DNA of 64,000 nt from contig SEMN01000187.1 in the NCBI GenBank assembly GCA_005408345.1, positions 248,001-312,000 on the forward strand. Direction: 5' to 3'. The translations under genes were made by a program, and so were the position numbers. Of this stretch, positions 26,640 through 39,690 are shown one piece after another. Source of the DNA: Macquaria australasica (lineage: Eukaryota; Chordata; Actinopteri; Centrarchiformes; Percichthyidae). Each line of letters opens with the position of its first letter. The first letter of the stretch is position 1. A model generated the notes under the pieces. That model saw nothing but the letters and a program-made list of their open reading frames with translations. It did no database searches and had not been told where the DNA came from.

Positions 26640-26647
26640 GTGTGTGT
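26605..26647. repeat. (GT)n microsatellite
   Basis: GT dinucleotides with one TT interruption near the right end. Confidence 0.9.
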
Positions 26648-27158
26648 CTGTGAATATGGTTGTTTTTCTCTCTTTGTGAGTACCAGTTTGAGTGAGAACA
26701 TTTTTGTGAACTGAGGTTGTTTTGTCTTTTGTTCTACGGGAGGGAATTATATTATAAAGACTTGGGTCTCTTCAAATTAGATTAGAAATGGTTTAAGAGA
26801 TTAGAATTAGGAGTAGAGGACTTGACTTTTAGACAAAAGTCCCCTGCTAGAAGTCAGAATTTGGTTAAGACTTAGGGGTAAGACTAGAGTTGTGATGTTT
26901 AGGTTAGGCATGAAGTGTTGAGGGTGAATCTTTCTTTAAATGCCGTTTATATCATGTTTAGGATCTGACTCATTCAGAAAACGAATGAAAATCATCAATC
27001 AAAGCAGCTGCAGTTAAAAAATCTAACTTTTAATCAAAAACCTGAATGGTCTTTAGGCAGAAATGCACTGTAGTCCATCCTGGGGGTCAGAAAATGATGT
27101 TAAGTTGAGGGTCAGTGAACACAGACAATGGCAGGCCCTCATAAGTACACTAATCTTG

Positions 27159-27163
<5 letters not shown>

Positions 27164-27200
<37 letters not shown>
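27164..27200. repeat. (TG)n microsatellite
   Basis: Uninterrupted TG/GT dinucleotides over 37 bases. Confidence 0.95.
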
Positions 27201-27203
<3 letters not shown>

Positions 27204-27204
27204 C

Positions 27205-27540
27205 ACATATGGGAGGAAGAAGTCAGAGGAAGGAGGAGGCGGGGTTGATGTAGCTCCCAGCACTGGCTCACGCCGGTTTGCGCTGCTTCTCACTGGTCCA
27301 GCCCCACAGCGAGGTTGCGAGGTTAGCAGAGAGGCGGATGGATTTGGGGTGGGGAGGTGGGTTAGAGAGGGGGGGTCATTTAACGCCTCGACTGCCCTTT
27401 GCAGCACCGAGGGCCTTAGCAGGGGAGCGCCCGCTGACATACTGGGCAGATATTTGCCTGTAGAGAATGCATGCAGCGGCCATCACCCCTCCCTGTGTGA
27501 CAAATCAAGGCTAAGATACTCAGGCGTGTCATGTACTGGT
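27205..27540. other. Relatively GC-rich, CpG-containing block, function unknown
   Basis: Higher GC than its surroundings, with several CpGs (GGAGGCGGGGTTG, CTCACGCCGGTTTGCG, GGAGCGCCCGCTG). It has GC-box-like GGGGCGG-type elements but no TATA box and no linked exon. It could be a regulatory element or the edge of a CpG island. The plus-strand frame through it begins inside the TG microsatellite and is not a credible protein. Confidence 0.25.
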
Positions 27541-28555
27541 TATTAGTTTATGCATCACACTATAGACACACACATGAGTACACAGGCACACAGTTCTTAC
27601 GTGCAAAATGATGATTATAGTCATCATGTGGTAATTTTTAATGGACTTCTCCTTTTCGTTTAGATATTCACTAAATTTACACAATACAGAAGAAGAACTG
27701 AAGGTTAAATGATTGTAAATTCTGATGAGTCAAGATCAATAAGAGCAAAACTATTACAATATCTGAACAAATTCAGCATAAATAAGACAAATAAAACTAT
27801 GATGATCCCTGTTTTTGGCACAAATTTAGCCTCTCAAATTACCTGACCTACTCCATCATAGACCTTATCACATATACTGTATATAAGACTGTACAGCAGA
27901 TGTATGTAGTCAATAATCAATGGAATAAGACAGTGATTATTTACAGAAGCTTCCCTAAGAATCTCAACATATACAGTCTTTATGTTTCATGTGTGCATGT
28001 GCACTTGTTGCAGTGAGTTGAGCTGACTGAAAGACGGGTCACTTGCACAGCTGTTTAACTCAAACACCAGCAGCAGCAGCAGCAAGAGGAGGGTCACTGC
28101 TGTGTTTGGACACTTTTAGAGGAAAGACGCACAGCTGAGCTTTATGAGACTCGAGTGTGTTTGTCCACACTGTTCTTTGGGACTGCAGAACAATCCGGTG
28201 CATATCCAATATGTTTGTTCACATCAGGCATGTTGGGAGAGGTTTATTTAATGTCTGGAGCGTTTATTTCTTCACTTGTCTGTCCTAGTGAGAAGAAGGA
28301 TATTTGAACTCTGGTGGCACCACATAACAGCACTGAGATGCCTAAAAATGTCAGTGACCAATACGTGGTAAACATTCATGCTCATATTAACCTATTTCTT
28401 CAAGTGTTCCTTACAGGTCTGATCACCAGAGAGGAAAACCTTGGCCTGTCCATTGTGCTGAGTTAAAGTTACAGCATTTGTTTTGACTCCCTCTTCCTGC
28501 CTAAATTTCTGTCTCTGTCTTGGCAGGATGACCGCATTTCTGTCCAACAAACAGG
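27541..28555. other. Non-coding stretch with a short CAG run
   Basis: No gene seen. Five tandem CAG units lie at about 28,068-28,082. Confidence 0.45.
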
Positions 28556-28579
28556 CTGCTTGTGAGTTCTTGAGGCTTT

Positions 28580-28731
28580 AGTTTACAAGATCTGGTTCAC
28601 TTGTAATTGCGCAGCTTAAACAAGCCAAAAACAAAAAATGCAACAAAGAGATTTACACTATGGTTCTGGCCGACAAAAACCAGGTGCAGGAGGTGTTTAA
28701 ATACAAACAGAACATCTGGAAACTGATTGTA
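28580..28731 (+). other. Exon-like open segment of about 50 codons (low confidence)
   Basis: An open frame reads through MVLADKNQVQEVFKYKQN and IWKLI (about 28,659-28,731) and meets a consensus donor CTGATT|GTAAGTAAG. The Lys/Gln-rich composition looks protein-like, but I do not recognise the family. No clear acceptor or partner exon was found, so it may be a relic or chance. Confidence 0.2.
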
Positions 28732-28739
28732 AGTAAGTG

Positions 28740-30723
28740 GTCCTCTAGGGCTTTGGGAATAGAGGTAAGAGGTTCAACTTTAAAAGTTGTTGACTCTTTC
28801 TGTTAGTAAGATTTTTTTAAAATTGCCACTTAAACTGAATGTTTTGCTAGGACCTCTGAGAGGAATAACTTGTTTCTCTTGCTGTTAAAAAAAGTCACCT
28901 GGTAGTGAATTTACATGGTATTTACATATTCTGTGGGTCTTCTTCTGGTAGCTTTACTTGAATGCTATGTAGGAAAGCGAAGTCCATCTAATGAAACCCA
29001 GTATTTTGACCAACTATCACTAGAAGGTTTCTTTTAAAGTTTGGCAGCTGAAAATAGTGTAAATCTTGACTTCTCCAAACATTTCCTCCCACAGATGAAG
29101 CAAAAATACAGCATGCAAATAAATGTGCTGTCAGTAGATACATCTGTATAGCCATTCAATGTAAAGAGTAGGACCATGTCTTCAGCAAGATGTTTAACTC
29201 TAGAGGAACCAATAAAATGCAGCTGGAGAGTTGTGCAATGGAAAAACTAAGTAGGACCGCCTCGCCTCTGTCCAGGTGGAACTGATTTTCAGCTGTGGCA
29301 GATGGAGAAATTTTGCCCAAGTATGCTTTATTTGGATTATAACGCATGTTTTTCCAATTAATTAGGTGGTGAGGATTTGGATTTGGATACGAGACACTCA
29401 TTCAGGATTTATGCTTTTGGGCTTTTGTCCACTGAGATCTTTCATGGCAACGCCTTGCTCCACATCCTCTTCCACACATTCAAACCTACTAAGCCTAACT
29501 TAAGCTTTCTACTGTTGGCAACTGAGCGAATGTGAGAGCATTCACTGTACTGTAAGCCTCATGGTGAGTTTGGAGTTTTGAACTACCAACTTTCGCAATC
29601 TTGCTTCTCATGCTTAGTCTGACTCATTGTCGTCATAGCCTATTAGAAGTGCTATGTGCCACATTTTGAATGCAATTAATCTTAACCACATACATTTTGA
29701 AACACTAGAAGTATTACCATGAACAAACAAGACCGTCACTGAGGAACTTGACAAACAGAAGGAAGGAGACTGCCACAGCCTCACAAACAATGTGAAATTA
29801 TTCTTTGTATAATCACGTTGATCCATTAGGTTCTGTACAAATTAGTCCTGAAGAGCCAAATCAGTAAATTGTTTTCATGGCATTCATGTGTGGAGGAAGT
29901 CAGCAAGCTCAGCCAGAGAAGGACTTTAATGCTCTATGGGCCCAGAAATGCAGAAGCCCGACAAATCCTGAAAACCTTATTCTACATATGTGCCTGGTGA
30001 GCAAATTTCATTGGAATGAATGGGGTGCCATCATCGAACATATTATTCAGTTCTCTTTACACATCCATGGCAAAAAGGTTGCTGTACTTTCTGTGAGTTT
30101 TAAGTGATCGCAAACAGTAGAAGGTCACTGATAAAATCCTCCCCAAAGTGTTCATCCTCTTAAGGGAGGAGTATGGGGACATAGAACAATGGGGCTTATG
30201 GGAAATGTGGTTTTGATCTTGCAAAAGAATTTGAGCTAGCAATACCGTGGGAGTGAGGTAGAGGTGACCAGTAGCATACACCATGGTTTTGTTTCTTTAT
30301 TAAAATTATAACAAGGTATCACTAAGAATTTGACAGGAATTATTGATGTTTCAGATGCTTTAAATAGCACCTTTGTCAATGAAATGTACACACTGGACTT
30401 CTTTGCCAGAAGCATATAGGAAGAAAGTTCTGCGGCGTTGTCAGTGAAAGTAACAAAGATGATCTCACTGCATTTAGGACAGCAGCTCTGGGCTGCTCCA
30501 GCTGCCTTTGGTCACGCATTACAAAATCTGTGAGTCAGCACAGAACAGTTACTATCTCACACTGCAGTGGACTGATGACTGCTCTGCATGTAGTGAGGCT
30601 CCTGGCAGAGTTATGGGGTCAGGTCAGAGGTCAGGAGTCTGACCTCCAGCACTACCTCCTCCCCTGCTTCAGACATCCAATGAGGGCGTTCACCCCGCTG
30701 GGCTGGGAAGATTAGAGAAAATC
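28740..30723. other. Non-coding stretch, no gene seen
   Basis: Only chance frames of up to about 80 codons. No domain and no splice chain. Confidence 0.4.
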
Positions 30724-31020
30724 ACTAGACTAAACTACCTAACTGTATATAAAGTAGTTCAAACTAGCTCCACCTAAACCAGCTACAGCAGTAAAATGCT
30801 ACTTATGTATTAGTGTCACATATGATAGTCGGTCACGGGGCCATATTTTGCATAATGAGTACTTTTACTTGTGATACGTTGAGTACATTTTGCTGATAAT
30901 AGTTCTGCACTTTTACTTAAATTAGATATAAGGAGACGACTTTTACTTTTAATGGAGTATTTTTTCAGTGTTGTGTTTACTTAAAGGATCTGAATACTTA
31001 CTAATACACCATCCACCTTC
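30724..31020 (+). repeat. Percomorph 'tacttttactt' interspersed repeat
   Basis: In order: AAACTACCTAACTGTATATA, AAGTAGTTCAAACTAGCTCC, ACCAGCTACAGCAGTAAAAT, GCATAATGAGTACTTTTACT, TGAGTACATTTTGCTGATAA and TAAAGGATCTGAATACTTAC, ending near CACCATCCACC. I recognise this as a very abundant non-autonomous repeat of percomorph fishes. This copy has moderate divergence. Confidence 0.75.
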
Positions 31021-32464
31021 TCTATTGTCTACTGTTGTGACACAATAATAATTCATGCTACAGCTGGTAACATGAATTCTGCATTTTTCCTAGACCCTCC
31101 TTTGGGCAGAAATGCCTCTGAAGCATCACGGGACACTGTAACTTTCATTTTTAAAGCCTTTAAATGAGCAACTTCATTACATAACAAAACGTGAATGAAA
31201 AGACTGATATGAAAAGTAATAAATATACCTCCATCATATCTGAAATGTGCAACACTAGCTAACATAAGGCTATTATTTATCTAAAAAATGACCAGACTTG
31301 TTTACAGCATCTGTCTAACCCCAACCCCTAAAATGGAAACTGAGGCAGACTGCAGTGAATTGGCTGTGGTGCCCAGTGATTCCATGTTTGCTCTGATGAG
31401 TGAGGATTACTGGGAATGTATTGTATATTAATAGAAAGTGTGTGATGTCCAGCAAAGACAGCAGCCAGCCTTAGCTGGTTCAGGAAAGTAAGTTCAGGAC
31501 TTGGCAGCCAGCTGAGTCCAGGAATAGTGTCAGTTTTCATGAGCTCTGTGACTGACTGCGAGCTTACATCAGGCTGAGTTTGTTCCAGAGATGGAGACAC
31601 CACTGCCTCTGACCTCCCTGCCCCTCTGTCAAGGTTTTATAACAGCTCTCGCCTACTAATAAACAAGACCAAATGGCAGTACAACCATGACGCCCCAGCA
31701 CTCCTCACATACTCACCTAATATTTCGTTACAACCAGTCTTTTCTAGATTCCTCCCATGATTACCTCCAAACAAGTTAAAACGTTTCCTCTTCTTTCTCT
31801 TGGGTTCTTTCCAAATCCAGCATGTTTGTGTCCCTTTTATTCCTGAGACCACTCCCAAACCAATCGGCGCTGAATATACTGTACCCTATATGCCTATTAC
31901 TTAGTACATAATCATCATCTTCATCAGCTTCCTCTTCTCCTCACCACCATCATCATCCAACGGATGTTAACCGACTCAGCATCTTTAAATCCATCATTTC
32001 ACTTACAATGTAAAATGTTTGAGGCAAGGCTGACAAATCATTAAGTTAAGACATAAATCACTCATCTTATGCAATAATGAAAGAAGATACATGTTCTTTA
32101 AAGTGTCACCGCTCCATTTCATCTTTATAGTATCCATAGATCTACAACTTATATGCCTGATGATTAGACCCACTGTAGCATGGAAACAAACTGTCCCAAC
32201 AGAGGGATGTTGGATGTTCACTAATGTCAAGCACGTCTGCCTGATAATTAATACACCCAATTTGTCTCTCTCAGGCCGCCTCCTGACTCCTTATGTAATA
32301 TGCAGGGGAACACCTGCCCGTCACTTTAACTCCTGGATCTTCCCGACATGATGACATCCACCACCACCCCCATTCTGCTGTGGATCCTCTTACACGTCTG
32401 AGGAATGTGTATCGAAATTGTGCATGGTGACAACAAGCGCATGACGGAGCACTAAAAGAAAAGT
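31021..32464. other. Non-coding stretch, no gene seen
   Basis: No supported gene on either strand. Chance frames only. Confidence 0.4.
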
Positions 32465-32640
32465 TCAGCCAGTCTGAGTCAGAGGAAAGATGAGGAGTAG
32501 GAGGAGGGAGGGAGGGAAGTGAGGAGGGGTATATAGACCCGAGAGTCAGCCTACGCTGGTTCAGACCGGTTCCTGCCCCTTCTCCTCTCTTGCTTCTCCT
32601 CCTGCTCCTTTCCTCTAGTTTACTCTACTCATCTCATTGC
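32465..32640 (+). promoter_or_regulatory. TATA-containing promoter-like block, no gene assigned
   Basis: A purine-rich GAGGAGGGAGGGAGGG segment is followed by GGTATATAGACCCG (TATATA at 32,530-32,535), then GC-richer sequence and a long C/T tract from about 32,570 to 32,640. The layout fits a TATA promoter with a pyrimidine-rich leader, but no open frame follows. Function is not established. Confidence 0.2.
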
Positions 32641-34594
32641 CTCTCCTGTTTTTCCTTTCTTTCCTGTTTTCTCCTTCCCTCCAGTCTCCTCTTTTCTTCA
32701 CCAATTCTTAATCAAAATCTTTACTCTGTCCTCTTATTTCCCTTTTACAGATGTTTGGCTGAAAACTAAAACCTCGCTACTTTGAATGTGTAAAATCCAG
32801 TTGCAGGTTTTTAAAATGTTCACTTTGTAAACATCGTTAGCAACACTATTTCTGACAGATAGACAATCATGAGAAGGTCATAGGTTAGCGTGTCTTGGCA
32901 GCTGGAGAGAGTGCGGAATAGGAGAAGCAAAGCCAGAGAGAAAACAAAAGTGTGATGAGAAGTGTGTGTTGAGAAGTGTGTGTGCATGAGAGAGAAAAAA
33001 AAAGATAGAAAGGCCAATAAATAAATAGTCCTTCTCATGCTCCTAACTCCCAGAAGAAAGAAAAAGCAAATCCAGGTATTAATTAACATGTAAAATGTCA
33101 AGTGTTTTTCACAGGTGTAGTTTGAGAAAAAAAACTTCTGTCTAGAGGCTAAACAGAATAGTGGTGAGGGTTAACACACTGAAAGGTCGGTCTGATTTTT
33201 ACTGCCAGCTGTTGATATTCTAAACAGAGACGGATGGGCTTTGGTATTTCTCAGCAAAACTGCAGACTCTCGCTTTTCCTCTGAGCTGCAGGGTTTGTTC
33301 ACCCAGAGGAGGCTAGAGATGTAAACACTGCGAGGCTGAACAATGTTTCCTCCTCCAGGCCGCCGGCCAGATGGATTAGAGACTGTCAACAGTGAGATAT
33401 GACACAAAGCAACAGCTCAGCCAGCTGAGATAAAAGACTGGTGGAAGATTCTTGAACCGAAGATGTACTTCTGTATGTCCTGTTTTCAGCACAGCATGTT
33501 CAAGTATAATAGTGAAGTGCACAACAAGACTGAAGCACTGTTCAATTCTACCTGTTTTCCCATTGGTTAATCAGTGATTTTTGGGAAGTTCAGAGCAGAG
33601 ACACAACAGCAACGGGCACCAGAAAAGGACAGTAGAAAAACATCATTCAAACATTTTGTATCATACTGTGTGTTAAAGAAGCTGAAGCAGACGGTGAAAT
33701 GGATACACACCTCCTACCGGCAACAAATCTTCTTGCCCAGTTGTTTATAGAAGGTTATTTGTAGGATCCCGTGCCAAAGTCCCATGCACAAACAAGCAGC
33801 TTTGGTGACAGGGAGACATTCGATAGCTTGACTTGCTAATTAAGGCTTGTTTATGGTCTGTGTGAGGTAGCGGCCCGATTCGCTGACCAGAGCTGGTGCT
33901 CCAGACATGTTTTGAGACCAATAAGAATATTCTTTGAATAATAATTTATGGGGTTTTTTTCCACAAAAAAAGTTCAATTAACCTGTTAAAAATTCTTAAA
34001 ATCACATCCACCCCTCACTATAATGACCCACTAGGTGTTTCAAGGTGAGTCACAACCCAGAGACAGTCAAGCGACATCATCAAGCACTTCCTGTCGAAAC
34101 ACATAAACATCATTAACTGTCTCATCGCACCTGGCAATTTTAAATCTCCACCCATAAGCAGACTGGAAAGAACTGTCACGCTGACGGTGATGGTTACATT
34201 CGTATAGCACTTTCAGCAAGTTACAAAAGACGGGAAGTGTAAAAATAGGAGGAAACAAAACAAACATGTCAACAAACAACATGTAATCAAACAATCCCCT
34301 GTAATAAAGAGATCTCAGCAGATCATTGGGTGTCTGTAAACGGCCTTAACTGATTACAAAGTTAGGCATATTCTCTGGCTGGTTGTCAAAATATCTGAAA
34401 TCAATATCTGAAGAAGAAGACAAGGTGGGAGAAGATGGATATAAAGAAAATAGAAATTTGTAACATTATTAACAATAATTTGATATAAATAACAGCAGAA
34501 GATGATCTAAGGGCAGATTTGTCCTTTAAATGTTCTACAGACAACATCTGAAGATCTGTGATTGTATCAGTCATGCTGTTAAGGAGGGTCAGAG
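32641..34594. other. Non-coding stretch, no gene seen
   Basis: No supported gene. Chance frames only, with some A/T runs. Confidence 0.4.
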
Positions 34595-34716
34595 TGCATT
34601 ACAAAACAGGGAGAGGTTTCTGTGTTTTGCTCCAGGGCACTTTGGCTGTGAGGAATCGTACGTGAGACTTCTTGATTGCATGGCGCTCTGCCAGTACTAA
34701 GCCACCCACTGAGGCA
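34595..34716 (-). repeat. Decayed tRNA-derived SINE, minus strand
   Basis: On the minus strand it reads GGTGGCTTAGTACTGGCAGA, GCGCCATGCAATCAAGAAGT, GTACGATTCCTCACAGCCAA and AGTGCCCTGGAGCAAAACA. This resembles the tRNA-like head 'GTGGCTTAGTGGTAGAGCGC... GGTTCGATTCC' plus the body 'GCCAAAGTGTCCTTGAGCAA' of common fish SINEs. Confidence 0.6.
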
Positions 34717-36513
34717 GATTCAATTACTGTCACACATATGTTGTAAAATGGATCATCCTGAGCGACGAGCAGAGCCATGTAAATTATCTGCAGCAGTACA
34801 CATAGAGTAGAAGTCATCAGAATACCCTGAAAGTTAAGCAGACAGTACTGGAACAAAGAGAGAGAAAAATACTATACACACAGTACTGCATATGATCTAT
34901 AATGTACAACAGCACAATCTTTTCCATCCCTGACTGCTACGGAAAAACAAGATATAATTTTTACAAATGGTTCCCTCCAGACATAGAGTCACAGAGCAGC
35001 AAACAGGCTGCAGTAATACATGCAGCATAGCAAACACACAGTTATGCGTGGTGTGGTGGACATTTCTACAACACTTTCAGACTGTATTTCTTAGAAACTG
35101 GAAAAGGTTTCACAGAATGCAAAAAAACAAACAAACAAAAAAAATCAACGAAACTGAAACTGTGCTCAGTTTATGAGAAGTGCCTCAAATAAACAGGAAA
35201 TAATGACAGCTTCATAATAGCTGATCTAGGCATTATGTCGTGGAATCCCAATCTGTGCTCAAGATCAACTAATTGTTCATTTTATGTAGGTTATCAGAAA
35301 TGGGCCATCAGTACCTGAAGCTCATTAGTGATGGATATCAATCAAAATGCTTCGGCTAACTGTGGAAGAGTTCTGAAGGAAAATAAATCCGAGGAGAATA
35401 GAAAGACAAAAATTTACATTCAGTAACAATAATTAAAAAGACCATTTTCCATCTGTTGTTATCTTCATACTTCAGCTGACAGGAAAACAAACTTATTTAC
35501 TAACTGTTGTTACATCCAATCATGTCCACATTTTTCTATCTGTGGTATATATCATCAGTCATTTGTCTGCCTGATTCATGCATATCCAATGCAAAAAAGG
35601 ACTGTCTTAAATGTCCTTGAAGCAATGTAATCCAGACAGCACAGATACGACTTAAGTGTTCCAGTATATAAAAAATAAATAAATTTAAAAATCACTTTTT
35701 GGCCAAATGGAGACACTGTAATTAAAGGTCATAACTTGTGACTTGTAACTAAATTTGGAGATGGTGGTGAGTTCTGGTGTGTTTTTAGCACTGAAAAACA
35801 CAGTGACAAGGCTAAAAAAAGGACACTATAATTAAGAACCAAATTTTAATAAGCCCAAAATCCCACAAAGGAAATCTTATTTGGAACGCAATTACACATA
35901 TCCAACTATTATTATGAACATCAGCTGTCCACTTACTGGACTACTGAGAGAGCAATATTTAAAAAAAGTAACTCAAACATGGCAGTTAAGACGATGTTGC
36001 TCTGATTTCGACACAAACTGTTGAGAGATGATGCATTTAGATGTTTTTTTCACTGACTTCTGGCATTTAAATCATTACACTGGTTGACCTGATGGGACAA
36101 TATTTGAAACTTTAGAAAGGCCATTACTGTTATACAACCAGCTCACATCTTGTAAATGACTGGCCCACAGGACATCTGCATAATTCAAGGCGGAAACACG
36201 GTTTACTTTTATTTTTTTATTTTTTGAGATGCAAAAAGCTGAACATGTAAAATAGGCATAATATCTTCCTCCTTTTTTTCTGAGATACAGATTTTTATAT
36301 GTTAATCTCATCCTCCATCCAAAAATATAAAATGAAAAGCAAGAAGTTTTCTTATCAGTCCATCTAACCATCATTTTGTTTCATGTGCTCTTGACTGCAG
36401 ATACTTTTCATTTTCATTTTCAAAGCCAGTGAGTTTTCAAGTTGTTATTTTCTTCAGCTCCAACCTGTTACATCCAGATCACTGAAAACACGGCTACTGG
36501 CAGGCTTACAAGC
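34717..36513. other. Non-coding stretch, no gene seen
   Basis: No supported gene or recognised repeat. Chance frames of up to about 100 codons on the minus strand have no domain. Confidence 0.4.

Positions 36514-36546
<33 letters not shown>
36514..36546. repeat. (GA)n microsatellite
   Basis: GA dinucleotides with one AA interruption. Confidence 0.9.
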
Positions 36547-36547
<1 letters not shown>

Positions 36548-38813
36548 ATTGAGTGCATGTGTGTCACCCAGGGTGGTGGTGGGGTGTTGACCATGAAACA
36601 GACTGCTGTGTCACACGGCTACATAGTCAGCATAGCTCCCTGTTTAGACCCCCCCTCCCCATCTGCAGCTCTCTGCTCCACAGATATCAGCTGGAGCTGC
36701 TGAGTCAGAGCTGAATTGGTCTGAACTTCCTAAACTCACAGGCCCAGATGATGAGGATGGACTCCTGTGCAGGTGTTGGCCATCAAGAAATCATTACTTC
36801 TCCACATTAATTATGAGTTATATAATCATTGTATCATAATCACAAAAAAAGCTGTTTATTCTGGCACTCCAAGACAAATGCAGTGATGCCAGGGAGGGAG
36901 GTGAGGACCCGCTAAATCTGAGTGTTGTTTGTACTTGAAATTCACACATTGAGGTAAAGAGGTACTGCACACTTAAACATGTTTTTTAGCTGTAAACTAA
37001 ACAATATGACTGTACTGTGATGAAACACATCAGTGCTGGTGTTAATATTGACATTTCTTACCAAATGTATAAAAATCAGCATTTCATGGGTTGAAAATGG
37101 CTCAACACATCATTTACTGTTTTAAAAAAACTGTGAACCTGCGAGGCCAGTGCTGACATAGTCAACCGGTTGGGACTTAATTACATCATGAAACTTATAT
37201 AAAAAAAGACTCTAATCAGTGTCAGTCAGTCTCCCCTGTGTCCCCTGACCCACACACTACATCTCCATGAGGCCACGCCTCCTACAGTCGTTGTTCCTTC
37301 ACTCGTTGCATTTTTTAAATTTCCTGGGAAGGAGGGTTCTAGTGGAATTTGAAGGTGTATGTGTCCAACGCTATGTGGACACAAGCCCTACTAACGGTCT
37401 CAGCACTTTGTTTTCTAAATGTAGCAGCATGTAGGCACTAAAGGGCTCCAGGCATGGAAGTATCTTACAGGACAATGATTAGAGACTTTATCATCTTCTA
37501 TTTTGAGATTAAAAACTCCAGTATGCAAGATTCTGCAGTATGTGTGGCCTATATATAATTATTGTTTTTGGTGTGGTTTAAAGAAAAGGGTCACCACATA
37601 TGCGATATTTGAGTAATAAATTAAAATTAACATTGCCTAGCTTAGAGCAACATTAACTTAACCTTTAAAGGTTCCTGCTCTCACTAGCATTGTTTGTAAC
37701 ATTTACATTAAAAATAAAACATTTTGCCAATTTTTAATATGCATATCTGTAAATGATTACATGGTATAACCAGAAGACTACTGCTAAGTCATATCTTAAC
37801 CAAACCAGGTGGCAAAAAACATTTCTTATCCAATAGTCACATGCAGGACTTACAACCTCAGCATTTCTAAAAGCCTGGCTACAGCCCTGATACATCTACA
37901 CAAGTCATTTAAGTGTACATTACACATATTTATAAATACATTACATCTGTTTCTGTTCTGCACAGTCACTGTGTTTTTGGTTTGTGGGACTCTATCCTCA
38001 TATAACAGCCTATAGATAGTGTTTGCTGTCAAACCATCGAGAGCTACACTCACTTTTAATGACACCCAGTCATGACCTCAAGGCCACAGCAGGGTGTATT
38101 TTTGATTTGGATGTTGCTCTTAGATAACTAAGCAGCTCCAGCTATAACATTAACTGAATTGTCAGACTTCTCGAACGTTGCATGTTTCTGTTTGGGAACA
38201 TCAAGTATGGCAGGTTTTCCTACCTGTTTTGGATCTCCTAAAGCTACCCCCCCAAACAGCGGCTCAACATCTCCCAGTCTTTCTCTATGGGGCTCCAGCA
38301 ATAAAAACTAAGGATCCAATATTTTTGCTGACACAGCAAAAGCTTAGCATGGCCACAAGGTGATAAAGATAGCTGTGCCTTGTTATGGGCTGTTATTTTA
38401 TCTGAGCAGTCGCAGGCTGCAAGATAAAACAGCCCTGATAAAGCCGGGCTGAATGACAGATGGCCGACCACAAAGAACCTGCAAACTCTTTTTTTTCCAT
38501 GTTAATTTAGCTTCGAGGGGTTTTGCTGAGTAAGCACGCTCCTCTCAGCCTTATTATCATAACCTCCAACCACAAGAGAGAAAAGTGAGGAGAGTTATTA
38601 TTATTAATATGATTTTATTTGTTATACATATTAATATTAAAATGTTAGGTAATTAAAATAAAAATCCTTTGCCAATTAGATCCCCTGAAGCCAGCATATC
38701 AAAGAATATACCTGCTTATACTTCACAGGATCAAAAACTCTTCCTAAAACTAACCTCACTGGAGTTTAGAGTGATGGTGGAAAAAATCTGGAGATGATTT
38801 TGTGGCGTCTTAC
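36547..38813. other. Non-coding stretch, no gene seen
   Basis: No supported gene. Chance frames only. Confidence 0.4.
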
Positions 38814-38891
38814 CAAGTGAAGTGAACCTGATAGATGTGATCTGCTGCAGGATTCCTGAAGGGCTCGCTGAACCTGAAGCTGAATCACAAT
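38814..38891 (-). other. Isolated exon-like segment, minus strand (low confidence)
   Basis: On the minus strand a pyrimidine-rich stretch ending CACTGCTGCCTCAG is followed by 78 bases (26 codons, open in phase 0) and then the consensus donor CACTTG|GTAAGA. The translation (IVIQLQVQRALQESC...) is not a family I know, and no other exon of the same gene was found. Confidence 0.2.
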
Positions 38892-39435
38892 CTGAGGCAG
38901 CAGTGATGAACACCGGAGGAGGAGGTGGGGCACGTGAAAAAGCAACAAGATGATCAATTAACAGAGATCATGGGGAAATCAGACTGGCTGAAGTGAATAA
39001 CGGGAACACCCAAAGTCTGCTTACTGCACTGACAACATGGGAAATATGCATAAATATGGAAGTAGTCTTCCTAAGTGAACTTTCACTAAGATCCATTTCC
39101 TTCCATTCACATCATTCACAGTATAACAACAGTTTAAAACTGGTGGAAACTCAGCAGCCTCACTGCAACAGTTAGTAGATTCATTCTAATAAAGAAACAG
39201 CAAACGGAGGCAAACTTATCAATATTGAAAAATGTTTCAGCAAACGTGGAATATTTTCATAAAATGTAGATGATCATGTAAGACTCCCTCTGTTTTAAGA
39301 CAAAGATTTTATTTTTACATGCAAATAATCCATAGCAGAATAACATGGTTAAGTTCCAGTCTGAGCTGCAGTATCTAGGATTAAGTAACCACAGCCTGCT
39401 ACGTTTAAGAAGCTGAACTCATTTGTGTCTTTGCC
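38892..39435. other. Non-coding stretch, no gene seen
   Basis: Nothing recognisable apart from the exon-like segment next to it. Confidence 0.4.
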
Positions 39436-39690
39436 CCTTAAAGGATACATTCAGTTTTTCAAATCTGTCCTAAAACAACAGTCAGGTGCCCATATGAACA
39501 CTGAAACTGGTTTTACTTGCTGTAATCATTCCTCTTGTCAGTACCAGCCATTAGGAGATCCTTTCCTAATGTGTTTCCAATGTAAGTGATGTGGGACAAA
39601 TTCATAGTCCTCGTTTCTGTGTAAAAAATGTGTTTTAAAGTTTATCTGAAGTGAACATAAGGCTTAAATGAGCTAATAGGCCTAAACATC
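39436..39690 (+). repeat. Percomorph interspersed repeat ('aacagtcaggtgcccatatgaac')
   Basis: Blocks in order: AAAACAACAGTCAGGTGCCC, ATATGAACACTGAAACTGG, CTTGCTGTAATCATTCCTCT, CAATGTAAGTGATGTGGGAC, AAAAATGTGTTTTAAAGTTT and ATCTGAAGTGAACATAAGGC. I recognise this as a widespread repeat of percomorph fishes. The class is uncertain and only part of the unit is present. Confidence 0.65.
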
